Shown: positions 1 to 6,476 of the stretch, in pieces
How the letters are laid out: each line of letters opens with the position of its first letter
Numbering within the stretch: position 1 is the first letter of the stretch
Assembly: GCA_013153825.1 (NCBI GenBank)
Contig: JAADDP010000191.1
Location: 1-10,598, forward strand
Length of the DNA: 10,598 nucleotides
Reading direction: 5' to 3'
Source: Campylobacterota bacterium
Lineage (GTDB): Bacteria; Campylobacterota; Campylobacteria; Campylobacterales; Sulfurovaceae
Notes under the pieces: generated by a model
Database searches by the model: none
Seen by the model: only the letters and a program-made list of their open reading frames with translations
What the model was told of the DNA's origin: nothing
Translations under genes and position numbers: made by a program

Positions 1-1062
1 ATATGCCGTATTTCCAGATTTGGAGAATCCCATCGGTCTAAGGTCTCCACAACCAAATATATTATCTGTCCCCTTAAACCTATTTGTATATACATCTAAA
101 TTTGCCTCAACCCTATTATAGACTGTTTTTGTAGTAAGACCAATTTTCTCTAAAAACTTTGGGGCTCTAACACTAGGATAGAAAGAGGCATCAACAAATG
201 GTATCTCCTCATCAAACTCATCAATAACAACTTTTCTATCTAAATCAATCTTTTCAATATTAAATGATGGTTTATATATTAGCTCATCCCTATATAGCTC
301 TTTAAATACACTTAAAAACCCCTCCTCTTTTATGGTTACAGTGTTATTTGCATCTAATATAATGACTTTACCATCAATTTTATTCTGCTTAATATGGTCT
401 GCCAATAGACATGCTCTCTCATATGGGGCAGGAAGACAGCGATAGTTGCCACTTGGAACGGTTATGATAAAGTTTCCACCCTTATACTCCTTAATCTTTC
501 TCTTCAGGGTGATATGTTCAGAACCTGCTATAAATGCTGGGGGATACTCTCTCCGAATACGAGCCTCAAACTCTTTATCCCCTCCACTCCATCTATAGTA
601 ATCATACTCTATTCCCAAAGCAAATACTAAATAGTCGTAGTGAAGCTCCCCTGCTGTTGTATATAGTATATCTCTCTTTCTATCCAGATCTATAGCCTCA
701 GCTTGAAGATAGGTGTAGTTGTGGTTATTTGAGGCATCGATATAGCTGTGTGTCAAGAACTCCATATCTACCATATCAAACATCCAAGCATTACTAACAG
801 GGCATGAGAAGAATAGCTCTCTCCTCTCCACGAGCGTAACATCTGCATCTGGAACAAACTCCTTGATATGCTTTGCGAAGGATAGTCCAGACCAACCACC
901 ACCAACTACCACAACTTTAGCTCTCTTACCATCTCTCTTTACAATTTTTGGTAAATCACTCTTAACCTCATCAGAGCCATCTCTATCTTTTCCAAATAGT
1001 GAAATCGAAGATGCCAATGTTAAGCCGGATAGCTTTAAAAAATCTCTTTTTGATAAATCCAT
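1..1062 (-). CDS. fccB: Sulfide dehydrogenase (flavocytochrome c) flavoprotein subunit, FccB-like; 3' end cut by window edge
   Basis: FAD-dependent flavoprotein that by family oxidises sulfide in the periplasm and hands electrons to a cytochrome c partner. I translated 354 codons; the usual length is about 420, so the C-terminus lies left of the window. Residues 4-10 (SKRDFLK) followed by a short hydrophobic stretch look like a Tat signal with KR instead of RR. The FAD dinucleotide motif is G54-x-G56-x-x-G59 (VVVGGGWSGL), with E79 at the end of the second strand. FFSCPVSN places C87 where the family attaches FAD covalently; YRCLPAPYERA carries C209, the first redox cysteine; FGCGDLRPMGFSKSG (336-350) is the second FAD motif. 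The second redox cysteine of the Allochromatium enzyme seems absent. ATG at 1060-1062 follows GAGAG about 6 nt upstream. A SoxF-type or other FccB-family role is possible; the cytochrome partner is not visible. Confidence 0.88.
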   Translation of the reverse strand, partial: MDLSKRDFLKLSGLTLASSISLFGKDRDGSDEVKSDLPKIVKRDGKRAKVVVVGGGWSGLSFAKHIKEFVPDADVTLVERRELFFSCPVSNAWMFDMVDMEFLTHSYIDASNNHNYTYLQAEAIDLDRKRDILYTTAGELHYDYLVFALGIEYDYYRWSGGDKEFEARIRREYPPAFIAGSEHITLKRKIKEYKGGNFIITVPSGNYRCLPAPYERACLLADHIKQNKIDGKVIILDANNTVTIKEEGFLSVFKELYRDELIYKPSFNIEKIDLDRKVVIDEFDEEIPFVDASFYPSVRAPKFLEKIGLTTKTVYNRVEANLDVYTNRFKGTDNIFGCGDLRPMGFSKSGNTAY

Positions 1063-1091
1063 TCATAACTCTCATATATTAAAATATCTAA

Positions 1092-1110
1092 ATTGATATA
1101 TATTATCAAT
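1092..1110. promoter_or_regulatory. 19-bp palindrome upstream of fccB, candidate operator
   Basis: ATTGATA, a 5-nt spacer, then TATCAAT: perfect 7-bp arms, 30 bp upstream of the fccB ATG in the divergent intergenic region 1063-1188. On the minus strand it overlaps GATAAT (1107-1102), a plausible -10 box for fccB, so a bound protein could block transcription. The half sites TTGAT/ATCAA match those of FNR/CRP-type regulators, but the spacer is 7 rather than 4, so this is not a standard FNR box. The AT-rich background makes chance palindromes common. Confidence 0.35.
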
Positions 1111-1160
1111 CAAAATCTTATTAAAGGCTTATGGTGAGTAGTAAGTAGATAAAAATCTGA

Positions 1161-1166
1161 TATAAT
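1161..1166 (+). promoter_or_regulatory. -10 box (TATAAT) for the zinc-ribbon/ATPase unit
   Basis: A perfect TATAAT lies 22 nt before the ATG at 1189 and is followed by GTGAGG (1176-1181), a reasonable ribosome binding site. Transcription would begin near 1173, leaving a short leader. No convincing -35 is visible, which is common for sigma-70 promoters of Campylobacterota. Confidence 0.5.
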
Positions 1167-1188
1167 ATAGAAAAAGTGAGGTTTATAT

Positions 1189-1452
1189 ATGTATCTATTA
1201 ATATTTTTGGTTCTGATTATTACTGGAATTACCATAAGCTATATCCTATTTATTAGGGAGAAGAGAGAGGAGCTTAAGCTAATCCAAGATAGGGTATGCC
1301 CCAAGTGTGGAAGAGAATCAATTGAGCTGATAGACCAGAGGGGTGGAGGCTGTAGCTCTGCAAAGATGGTTACATTTGAGTGTCGAGAGTGTAGATATAG
1401 CTCTATATTTAACTTGAGTAGTAGTTGTAGAGATGGGGGCTGTTCTATATAG
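1189..1452 (+). CDS. Small membrane-anchored zinc-ribbon protein, function unknown
   Basis: An 87-residue protein not recognised as a named family. Residues 2-21 form one hydrophobic helix, followed by a charged linker (REKREELK). The rest is cysteine-rich: CPKC (C37, C40) and CREC (C65, C68) form a classic two-knuckle zinc ribbon separated by about 24 residues, and C55, C80 and C85 are extra. GGCS occurs twice, around C55 and at the extreme C-terminus (SCRDGGCSI). Positive charges after the helix suggest that the ribbon faces the cytoplasm. The ATG is supported by GTGAGG 7 nt upstream and by a TATAAT box. The stop is only 2 nt before the ATPase gene, so the two are probably translated together and may form a complex. 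What the ribbon binds (metal only, nucleic acid or protein) cannot be said. Confidence 0.75.
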   Translation: MYLLIFLVLIITGITISYILFIREKREELKLIQDRVCPKCGRESIELIDQRGGGCSSAKMVTFECRECRYSSIFNLSSSCRDGGCSI

Positions 1453-1454
1453 CT

Positions 1455-2528
1455 ATGGATATATTGGATCACTTCTATAATCTAAACTATAGAGATATAA
1501 GATTTCTTCCAAGAAGATACAATTTAGGTGGATTTAGAAAAAGTCTAATATGTGGGCTACCATCATCTGGAAAGACATATATAGCATTAAACCATCTAAA
1601 TAGTCTAGATAGAGATAAGAGTCTCTATATAGACCTACAGGACCCAAAACTTGAGTTTAACCCTATAACCTTATCGGATATAGAGAGGTTCATATTAGAA
1701 AACTCTATCGATACCTTAATCATAGATAACTATATAGAGGGATTTTTGAATAGAGATGTAGAGGTCGACTCAATTATCGTTATATCGCCAAAGAGCTATC
1801 CAGAGCTAGATGGATACCATATAGTTAGAGTCTCATATCTAAATTTTAGGGAACTTCTATCATTCCATAAGAGGGGTATAGAGAGGCAGAGATTTAATCT
1901 TTTTATAAAAAGAGGTAGAATAGTGCAACTTGCACTAAATGCAGATATACCAAGAGAGGAGCTATTCAAGACATTTATTAGAAGAAACTTCACCCCTCTC
2001 GAAGAGAGAATATTGATAGTACTATCCCACTTCAACGGCTCAAATGTCACGATACATCAGATATACACATATGCTAAGAGAAGATTTAAAATATCTAAAG
2101 ATTCAATATATAAGAAGATATCAGAATTTAGAGATAGAGAGCTAATATTCTTCATAGATGACATTCTAAATAGAAACGGGAAGAGGCTGATACTATTCGA
2201 CTTTGCACTTGCAGGATATCTGAGTCTATCCCAGAAGTTTATAAAACAGTTTGACTCTATGGTAGCATTGACCCTCATGGATGATAGATTGAGTATAAGG
2301 TCATTCGGTAGCTTTGGATATATCATCGATGGCGATATACTTGTATCACCATCTCCATTTGAGAGTAGAGATAGTGCATATAGAAGAGCAAAAGATAAGA
2401 TTGAGCTATATAGGGAGTATAATATAAGATACCTCCATATAGTTACCGTATCTACACACTACAACTTTAAAATATCTGGTATTGAGTTTTTTGCTCTACC
2501 ATTCTATGAGTGGGCATTGATGGAGTAG
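1455..2528 (+). CDS. P-loop ATPase with winged-helix-like region (AAA_14/DUF4143-like architecture), function unknown
   Basis: A 357-residue soluble ATPase. Walker A is GLPSSGKT at 34-41 (K40, T41). The likely Walker B is DTLIIDNY (86-93), with D91 followed by Asn instead of the usual catalytic Glu. SYLNFRELLSF (127-137) resembles the segment after the ATPase core in AAA_14/DUF4143 ATPases. Residues 180-240 (PLEERILIVLSHF to IFFIDDI) look like a winged helix, and 245-350 would match the C-terminal nuclease-like fold of that family, but no acidic PD-(D/E)xK set is clear. The ATG lies 2 nt after the zinc-ribbon gene stop and has only a distant G-rich stretch upstream, so translational coupling is likely. 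The gene converges with the hybrid kinase, whose stop lies 4 nt away. The family assignment rests on layout, not on a search; no substrate or partner can be named beyond the co-transcribed zinc-ribbon protein. Confidence 0.8.
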   Translation: MDILDHFYNLNYRDIRFLPRRYNLGGFRKSLICGLPSSGKTYIALNHLNSLDRDKSLYIDLQDPKLEFNPITLSDIERFILENSIDTLIIDNYIEGFLNRDVEVDSIIVISPKSYPELDGYHIVRVSYLNFRELLSFHKRGIERQRFNLFIKRGRIVQLALNADIPREELFKTFIRRNFTPLEERILIVLSHFNGSNVTIHQIYTYAKRRFKISKDSIYKKISEFRDRELIFFIDDILNRNGKRLILFDFALAGYLSLSQKFIKQFDSMVALTLMDDRLSIRSFGSFGYIIDGDILVSPSPFESRDSAYRRAKDKIELYREYNIRYLHIVTVSTHYNFKISGIEFFALPFYEWALME

Positions 2529-2532
2529 GCTC

Positions 2533-4680
2533 TTAACTCACCATATTTAAGATATCTAACGCTTGGTTAAATCTATAACTCTTAACTAAAGTCTTAACCT
2601 TATAGAATATCTCCCTCTCATCTGCATTCAGGTTATAGCTCTCCATCTCATCTATAACACTATTACAGCGTCGAGGTCTTCTACTCTTAAGTGCATCTCT
2701 AAGCTTATAGAATATCTTACTCTCTATCTTAATAGAGCTAATATCACCCCTCTCTATATACTTTTGTGGCGTATATTTAAGAATTATCTCATATAGCTCC
2801 CCAACCTCTATAGGTTTATTTATGTGAGAGTTCATACCAAACTTGGCACTCTTATTTATATCCTCTTTCATCGCGTTGGCAGTAATGGCTATAATGGGAA
2901 TATCACTATCAATCTGACGTATAATCTTTGTAGCCTCATATCCATCCATCACCGGCATCTGAATATCCATCAATATTAGAGTATATTTCCCTCTCTTGAA
3001 CATATCCACAGCCTCTCTACCATTCTTCGCTATATCAAGCTCTATCTTTGAGTTCTCAAGTAGTCCCGATACAATCTCCTGATTTATCTCATTATCCTCT
3101 GCCAGTAGTATTCTACAATTTTTTAATAGATTGATATCCCTCTTGAGTCTGCTCTGCATATTTCTATTTTCGATGGTTAAATCTAAGCTATCATCTACGA
3201 TACATGCCTCCTCCAGCTCCAACTCAAATATAAAACTGCTACCTACACCATATCTACTCTCAACCCATATTCGACCCCCCATAAGCTCTACAAGCTGTTT
3301 AGATATTGTCAAACCTAATCCCGTCCCCCCATAATCCCTTGTGGTACTTCCATCTGCTTGGGAGAATGCGTTAAATATCTTCTTCTGCTCCTCTCTCTTG
3401 AGACCAATACCAGTATCTTTAACCTCAAATCTAAATATATTCTCCTCAATCCTACTTATAATTAATATCACCTCACCACTCTGGGTAAACTTTACGGCAT
3501 TACTCAATAGATTATTTAATATCTGTGATAGGCGTAAACTATCTCCATATAACCTTTTTGGGACATTTTCAAGATATCTAACTCTAATTCTCAACCCCTT
3601 CTTCTTAGCACTAAATCTTATGAGGTCTAGACTACTCTTTACAACCTTATTTAAATTGAAATTTACCCTATCTATAACAAGCTTACCAGACTCAATCTTA
3701 GATAGGTCAAGAATATCATTTATAATAGCTAGGAGAGACTTTGAAGACTCCTCTATCTTCTCTATGTAACTTCTCTGTTTTGGATTTAAATCTGTCTGTA
3801 AGACTAGGTAGCTCATTCCAACTATACCGTTGATTGGTGTCCTAATCTCATGGCTCATATTTGCCAAAAATTGTGACTTTACCCTTGCCGTCTCTTCAGC
3901 CTTTATCTTTAGCTCATTTAGATGGTTAAAGTCCTTCTCCAGCTTAGACTGTAGCTGATTGAACATATCAACTAGAGTTCCTATCTCATCCTGCTTCTCA
4001 ACTACCATCTTCTTGGAGAAGTCTGGCTCCTCTTTGATGAGGTTCTCAAGAGAGCGATAGACCTTTTGAAACCTATTTCTAATATATGATGTTAGATATA
4101 GTGCCATAGAGAATATGAATATGAAGCCAAATATGGATAGAACTACAAATAGATTAAAAAATCTATTTGTCTCATCAGATACATACTTTATTGAGTCCGT
4201 AAAGTTTGCATATGAGTTCTCCTTCTGAAATTTAAAAATTCTATCCACCTCTCTTCTAATCTCCTGAAACTCCTTAATTGAGTTTGAGCTATTGAACTTT
4301 ATCATATCTAGAGTAGTCTTTATACCTATCTTTAGATATCTATCTAGCAGTTCACTCTCCCTCTTTAGAAATGGATCTTTTATATATCTCTCAAGCTCAA
4401 GTAGTCTACCTTTTATCTCAACACCCTTTTTTATAATCGGCTCAAGGCTCCCCATACCACCCGTATTTCCAAAATCCTCAAGTGCTTTAATAATCTCCTG
4501 AAGTAGAGTATAGTTCTCCCTATGTAGAAAAGCAATTTGGGACCTTCTCAACTCGATATCTTTGAGAGTCTTAACACTATCGGATGTAAATTTGTAACTT
4601 ATTAGGATAAAAATACTAAAAAAAATTAGAAGAATTATAAAAATACTACGAAGCTTCTGAACTATTGAAAACTTAAACAT
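2533..4680 (-). CDS. Membrane-bound hybrid sensor histidine kinase (HAMP-HisKA-HATPase-REC)
   Basis: A 715-residue sensor kinase with an attached receiver. Helix 12-29 and helix 175-199 flank a periplasmic region (30-174) that reads as long amphipathic helices, like a four-helix-bundle sensor. HAMP covers about 200-253. HisKA has [15 protein letters not shown] with phospho-acceptor H277. HATPase_c shows the N box ([12 protein letters not shown], 388-399), G1 (DTGIGL, 422-427), F box (FNAFSQ, 436-441) and G2 (GGTGLGL, 451-457). The receiver (523-640) has E528/D529, phospho-acceptor D572 in LMDIQMP, T600 and K622. A helical tail (645-715) has no phosphohistidine motif, so an HPt must come from elsewhere; one is encoded at 5234-5905. 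It lies 62 nt downstream of a small exported binding protein, a possible ligand-sensing partner. The start sits just outside the first helix; the ribosome binding site is weak. The signal sensed is unknown. Confidence 0.93.
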   Translation of the reverse strand: MFKFSIVQKLRSIFIILLIFFSIFILISYKFTSDSVKTLKDIELRRSQIAFLHRENYTLLQEIIKALEDFGNTGGMGSLEPIIKKGVEIKGRLLELERYIKDPFLKRESELLDRYLKIGIKTTLDMIKFNSSNSIKEFQEIRREVDRIFKFQKENSYANFTDSIKYVSDETNRFFNLFVVLSIFGFIFIFSMALYLTSYIRNRFQKVYRSLENLIKEEPDFSKKMVVEKQDEIGTLVDMFNQLQSKLEKDFNHLNELKIKAEETARVKSQFLANMSHEIRTPINGIVGMSYLVLQTDLNPKQRSYIEKIEESSKSLLAIINDILDLSKIESGKLVIDRVNFNLNKVVKSSLDLIRFSAKKKGLRIRVRYLENVPKRLYGDSLRLSQILNNLLSNAVKFTQSGEVILIISRIEENIFRFEVKDTGIGLKREEQKKIFNAFSQADGSTTRDYGGTGLGLTISKQLVELMGGRIWVESRYGVGSSFIFELELEEACIVDDSLDLTIENRNMQSRLKRDINLLKNCRILLAEDNEINQEIVSGLLENSKIELDIAKNGREAVDMFKRGKYTLILMDIQMPVMDGYEATKIIRQIDSDIPIIAITANAMKEDINKSAKFGMNSHINKPIEVGELYEIILKYTPQKYIERGDISSIKIESKIFYKLRDALKSRRPRRCNSVIDEMESYNLNADEREIFYKVKTLVKSYRFNQALDILNMVS

Positions 4681-4719
4681 TAACCAAAATTATATTTCCC
4701 ATTTCGCTAAATAATTTTT

Positions 4720-4728
4720 ATTATACCA
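4720..4728 (-). promoter_or_regulatory. Extended -10 promoter (TGGTATAAT) upstream of the hybrid kinase
   Basis: Read on the minus strand, TGG directly precedes a perfect TATAAT, an extended -10 element, 39 nt before the kinase ATG in the 62-nt gap after the binding-protein gene. The kinase can therefore probably be transcribed separately from the upstream genes. The 11-bp palindrome CCAAATTTTGG (4726-4736) overlaps its upstream edge and could be an operator. Confidence 0.5.
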
Positions 4729-4742
4729 AATTTTGGGAAAAA

Positions 4743-5132
4743 TTACTTAAGATTAAGTACAATTTTCCCTGTTAATTTATCATAGCTATAGTATATTATT
4801 GCTGGATTATCCTCAATTTCATCTCTAATCTCATCATCTGAGAGCCTCTTCGGAGGCTGTTTATCACCTCTATATATCTCTTTCATCCAGTAAGCGTGTA
4901 TCTGTTTGGGGCTCTTGTTGATAAGTTTCTCATAGAACTCATTATAGACTTTTGTATCACTATTATCTATTGGAACAACCTCTACCCCATTAATCCTATC
5001 TATCTCCTTTAAATATATCTTAATTAATTGCTCTTTAGATATGGCTCCTATTGGGCTTCTGCTAGAAGTTATAACCTTGATATCAGCAGTTAAAAAGATA
5101 CTACTAAATAGCAATAAAAATGATACCCTCAT
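4743..5132 (-). CDS. Small exported phosphate-binding-like (PstS/PBP-like) periplasmic protein
   Basis: A protein of about 129 residues that resembles the short PBP-like proteins annotated as phosphate ABC transporter substrate-binding. Numbering from the ATG at 5132, residues 1-16 (MRVSFLLLFSSIFLTA) are a signal peptide. Family features are ISKEQLIKIYL (about 31-41), GVEVVPIDNSD (49-59), the block FYEKLINKSPKQIHAYW (66-82), and YRGDKQPP (87-94). It is about half the length of true PstS, and no transporter genes are nearby, so uptake is unlikely. Its position ahead of the hybrid kinase suggests that it presents a ligand to the kinase; this is inference. The start at 5132 is preferred over the ATG at 5138 because AGGA (5145-5142) is then 9 nt rather than 3 nt away. 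The bound ligand is unknown. Confidence 0.75.
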   Translation of the reverse strand: MRVSFLLLFSSIFLTADIKVITSSRSPIGAISKEQLIKIYLKEIDRINGVEVVPIDNSDTKVYNEFYEKLINKSPKQIHAYWMKEIYRGDKQPPKRLSDDEIRDEIEDNPAIIYYSYDKLTGKIVLNLK

Positions 5133-5177
5133 CAACATATGTCCTTTTAATATAATTTTGGCCTTTTTATGGATTAA

Positions 5178-5205
5178 AGTATAATTTTTTATATCTTAAC
5201 AATAA
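5178..5205 (-). promoter_or_regulatory. Possible promoter of the binding-protein gene
   Basis: On the minus strand TTATTG (5205-5200) and TATACT (5183-5178) are separated by 16 nt, about 45 nt upstream of the binding-protein start. The gap of about 100 nt after the HPt gene is otherwise AT-rich with nothing else recognisable. The match to consensus is moderate. Confidence 0.3.
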
Positions 5206-5233
5206 CTTAAAATATAATACTATATTTTAAACT

Positions 5234-5905
5234 TTAAATTTTACTTAGGCTCTCCTCTATCTTCTTTAAGGTAAAAGGCTTTACGATATAGTTTATCTCC
5301 CTATCCTCATAAATGAGCCTCTTCAACCTATCTACACCACTATCATCCTCCAGTATGAATATTGTAGTGGCTCCCCTCTCTATAATATCTATATATACCC
5401 TCTCTATATCCAAAGCTGTATCTATATCAAATAGAACAACAGATATCTCTTCACTATCAAGTATCTCTAAAGCACCCCTCTCATCAAGAGCTACGGCTAT
5501 ATCATACCTATCACCCAAAAGTTCGATTAGAATATCTATATCTACTATTTTATCATCTATTAAAAGTATACTCTTTATACTACTCTCCTCAAGATGAAAC
5601 CTCAACTCATCTATAGTTAATGATAAGATATCTCTAAACTCTGGAAGCATCCCCATATCTTTTGTATCATGAATAGTTGTTGCCACACGACTAAGAGTAA
5701 CCATACCGAGAGTGGAGGAGAGTCCCTTTATACTATGAATTGCATCCTTCAGCTCACCATCCTCCAGAAGCTTTAAATCTAAATCACTATATCTATTTAG
5801 GAAATTCCTCAATATCTTTAAATATAGCTCTCTATTATTATTTAGATACTTTAAACCTATATCTGTATCTATATATTTAAAGCAAGGTAATGTCACATCA
5901 TTCAT
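5234..5905 (-). CDS. HPt phosphotransfer protein fused to an atypical receiver domain
   Basis: A 223-residue cytoplasmic protein. Residues 10-105 are a helical HPt domain with AIHSIKGLSSTLGM, giving phosphohistidine H57 in the H-x-x-K-G pattern (K60, G61). Residues 111-223 form a receiver-like domain: LLIDD (D117, D118), LFDID (D160, with D162 nearby) and VKPF (K209). The MP-x-x-x-G loop that normally follows the phospho-Asp is missing (IDTALDI instead), and the usual Thr is replaced (FILED, E186), so this receiver may signal in an unusual way or not switch normally. The start is well supported by AGGGGAG before ATG. It lies 27 nt after the stand-alone receiver, so the two are probably co-transcribed. 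It is the only HPt in the window and could link the hybrid kinase receiver (D572) to the receiver at 5933-6304. Confidence 0.88.
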   Translation of the reverse strand: MNDVTLPCFKYIDTDIGLKYLNNNRELYLKILRNFLNRYSDLDLKLLEDGELKDAIHSIKGLSSTLGMVTLSRVATTIHDTKDMGMLPEFRDILSLTIDELRFHLEESSIKSILLIDDKIVDIDILIELLGDRYDIAVALDERGALEILDSEEISVVLFDIDTALDIERVYIDIIERGATTIFILEDDSGVDRLKRLIYEDREINYIVKPFTLKKIEESLSKI

Positions 5906-5932
5906 AAAAACTCCCCTATGTAATATAAATAA

Positions 5933-6304
5933 TTAGAACACATTAATATATCTAAAAAATATTTCATATAGCCTTTTTGGCTCTACAGGTTTAGATAAAT
6001 GCTCATTCATTCCCAATTTTTTCGTCTTTTTTATAGTGTTTTTACAGCTATTTGATGTTAATGCCACAATTGGGATACTCTTATCAATCTCCCTAATCTC
6101 TCTAGTAGCCTCATAACCATTCATAATTGGCATCTCAATATCCATCAATATCAGTGAGTACTTCTTACTCTTAACCTTCTCCAACGCCTCACGACCATTA
6201 TTTGCCACATCAATTTTAAATCTGCTCTTCTCAAAAATACCCAAGATGATATCTTGGTTTATCTTCTTATCCTCTGTTAAAAGTATATCTATATCTCTAA
6301 TCAT
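5933..6304 (-). CDS. Single-domain response regulator (CheY-like receiver)
   Basis: A 123-residue protein that is almost exactly one receiver domain with no output domain. E11 and D12 form the acidic pocket, D55 in LMDIEMP is the phospho-acceptor, T83 (ALTSN) is the switch residue and K105 (SKP) the conserved lysine. Its sequence follows the receiver of the hybrid kinase closely (NGREA, LILMDI, MP, GYEAT, GMN), so the two are paralogous. I start at the ATG at 6302-6304, where the domain begins and a weak GGAAAA lies upstream; an in-frame ATG at 6379 would add 25 hydrophobic and lysine-rich residues with no ribosome binding site, and that stretch overlaps a hairpin in the intergenic DNA. It is first in a minus-strand unit with the HPt gene. 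It probably receives phosphate from the HPt protein and acts by protein contact. Confidence 0.88.
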   Translation of the reverse strand: MIRDIDILLTEDKKINQDIILGIFEKSRFKIDVANNGREALEKVKSKKYSLILMDIEMPIMNGYEATREIREIDKSIPIVALTSNSCKNTIKKTKKLGMNEHLSKPVEPKRLYEIFFRYINVF

Positions 6305-6356
6305 AATTTTCCAATATTTTTTAATTATTTTTAAAAAAATGTTAACAATATAATTA

Positions 6357-6399
6357 GTAGTAAAAATGAAAATGTGCATAAAAGTTCATCTTTTACTGC
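6357..6399. repeat. Imperfect inverted repeat (hairpin) in the divergent intergenic region
   Basis: AGTAAAAATGAA (6359-6370) pairs with TTCATCTTTTACT (6385-6397), giving 12 base pairs with one bulged C and a 14-nt loop. Two further pairs, one a G-U wobble, extend it to 6357 and 6399. It sits between the receiver gene (minus) and the thioredoxin gene (plus), about 78 nt upstream of the latter. There is no T-run, so it is not a typical terminator. It may be an operator dyad or a leader structure. The rest of 6305-6476 is AT-rich without other clear elements. Confidence 0.4.
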
Positions 6400-6476
6400 A
6401 ATAAAATTAAACAAAACAGAATTTAAATAGTTTTTAGATATATTTATTATCAATAATTCAACTGAAAAGGAACAGA

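Noticed and set aside
3341..3769. 142-codon open frame opposite the kinase domain
   Set aside because: It lies antisense to the conserved HisKA/HATPase region, has no family features and no ribosome binding site; it mirrors the codon bias of the real gene.
4618..4625. A8 run in the first membrane helix of the hybrid kinase, as a phase-variation tract
   Set aside because: It encodes ordinary Phe/Leu-rich helix residues in AT-rich DNA and is short; A/T runs of this length are common here.
4743..5132. Component of a phosphate ABC transporter
   Set aside because: The protein is about half the size of PstS and no permease or ATPase genes are adjacent; its neighbours are signalling genes.
6305..6379. 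25-residue N-terminal extension of the single receiver
   Set aside because: No ribosome binding site at the upstream ATG, the receiver domain begins at the ATG at 6304, and the stretch is AT-rich intergenic DNA overlapping a hairpin.
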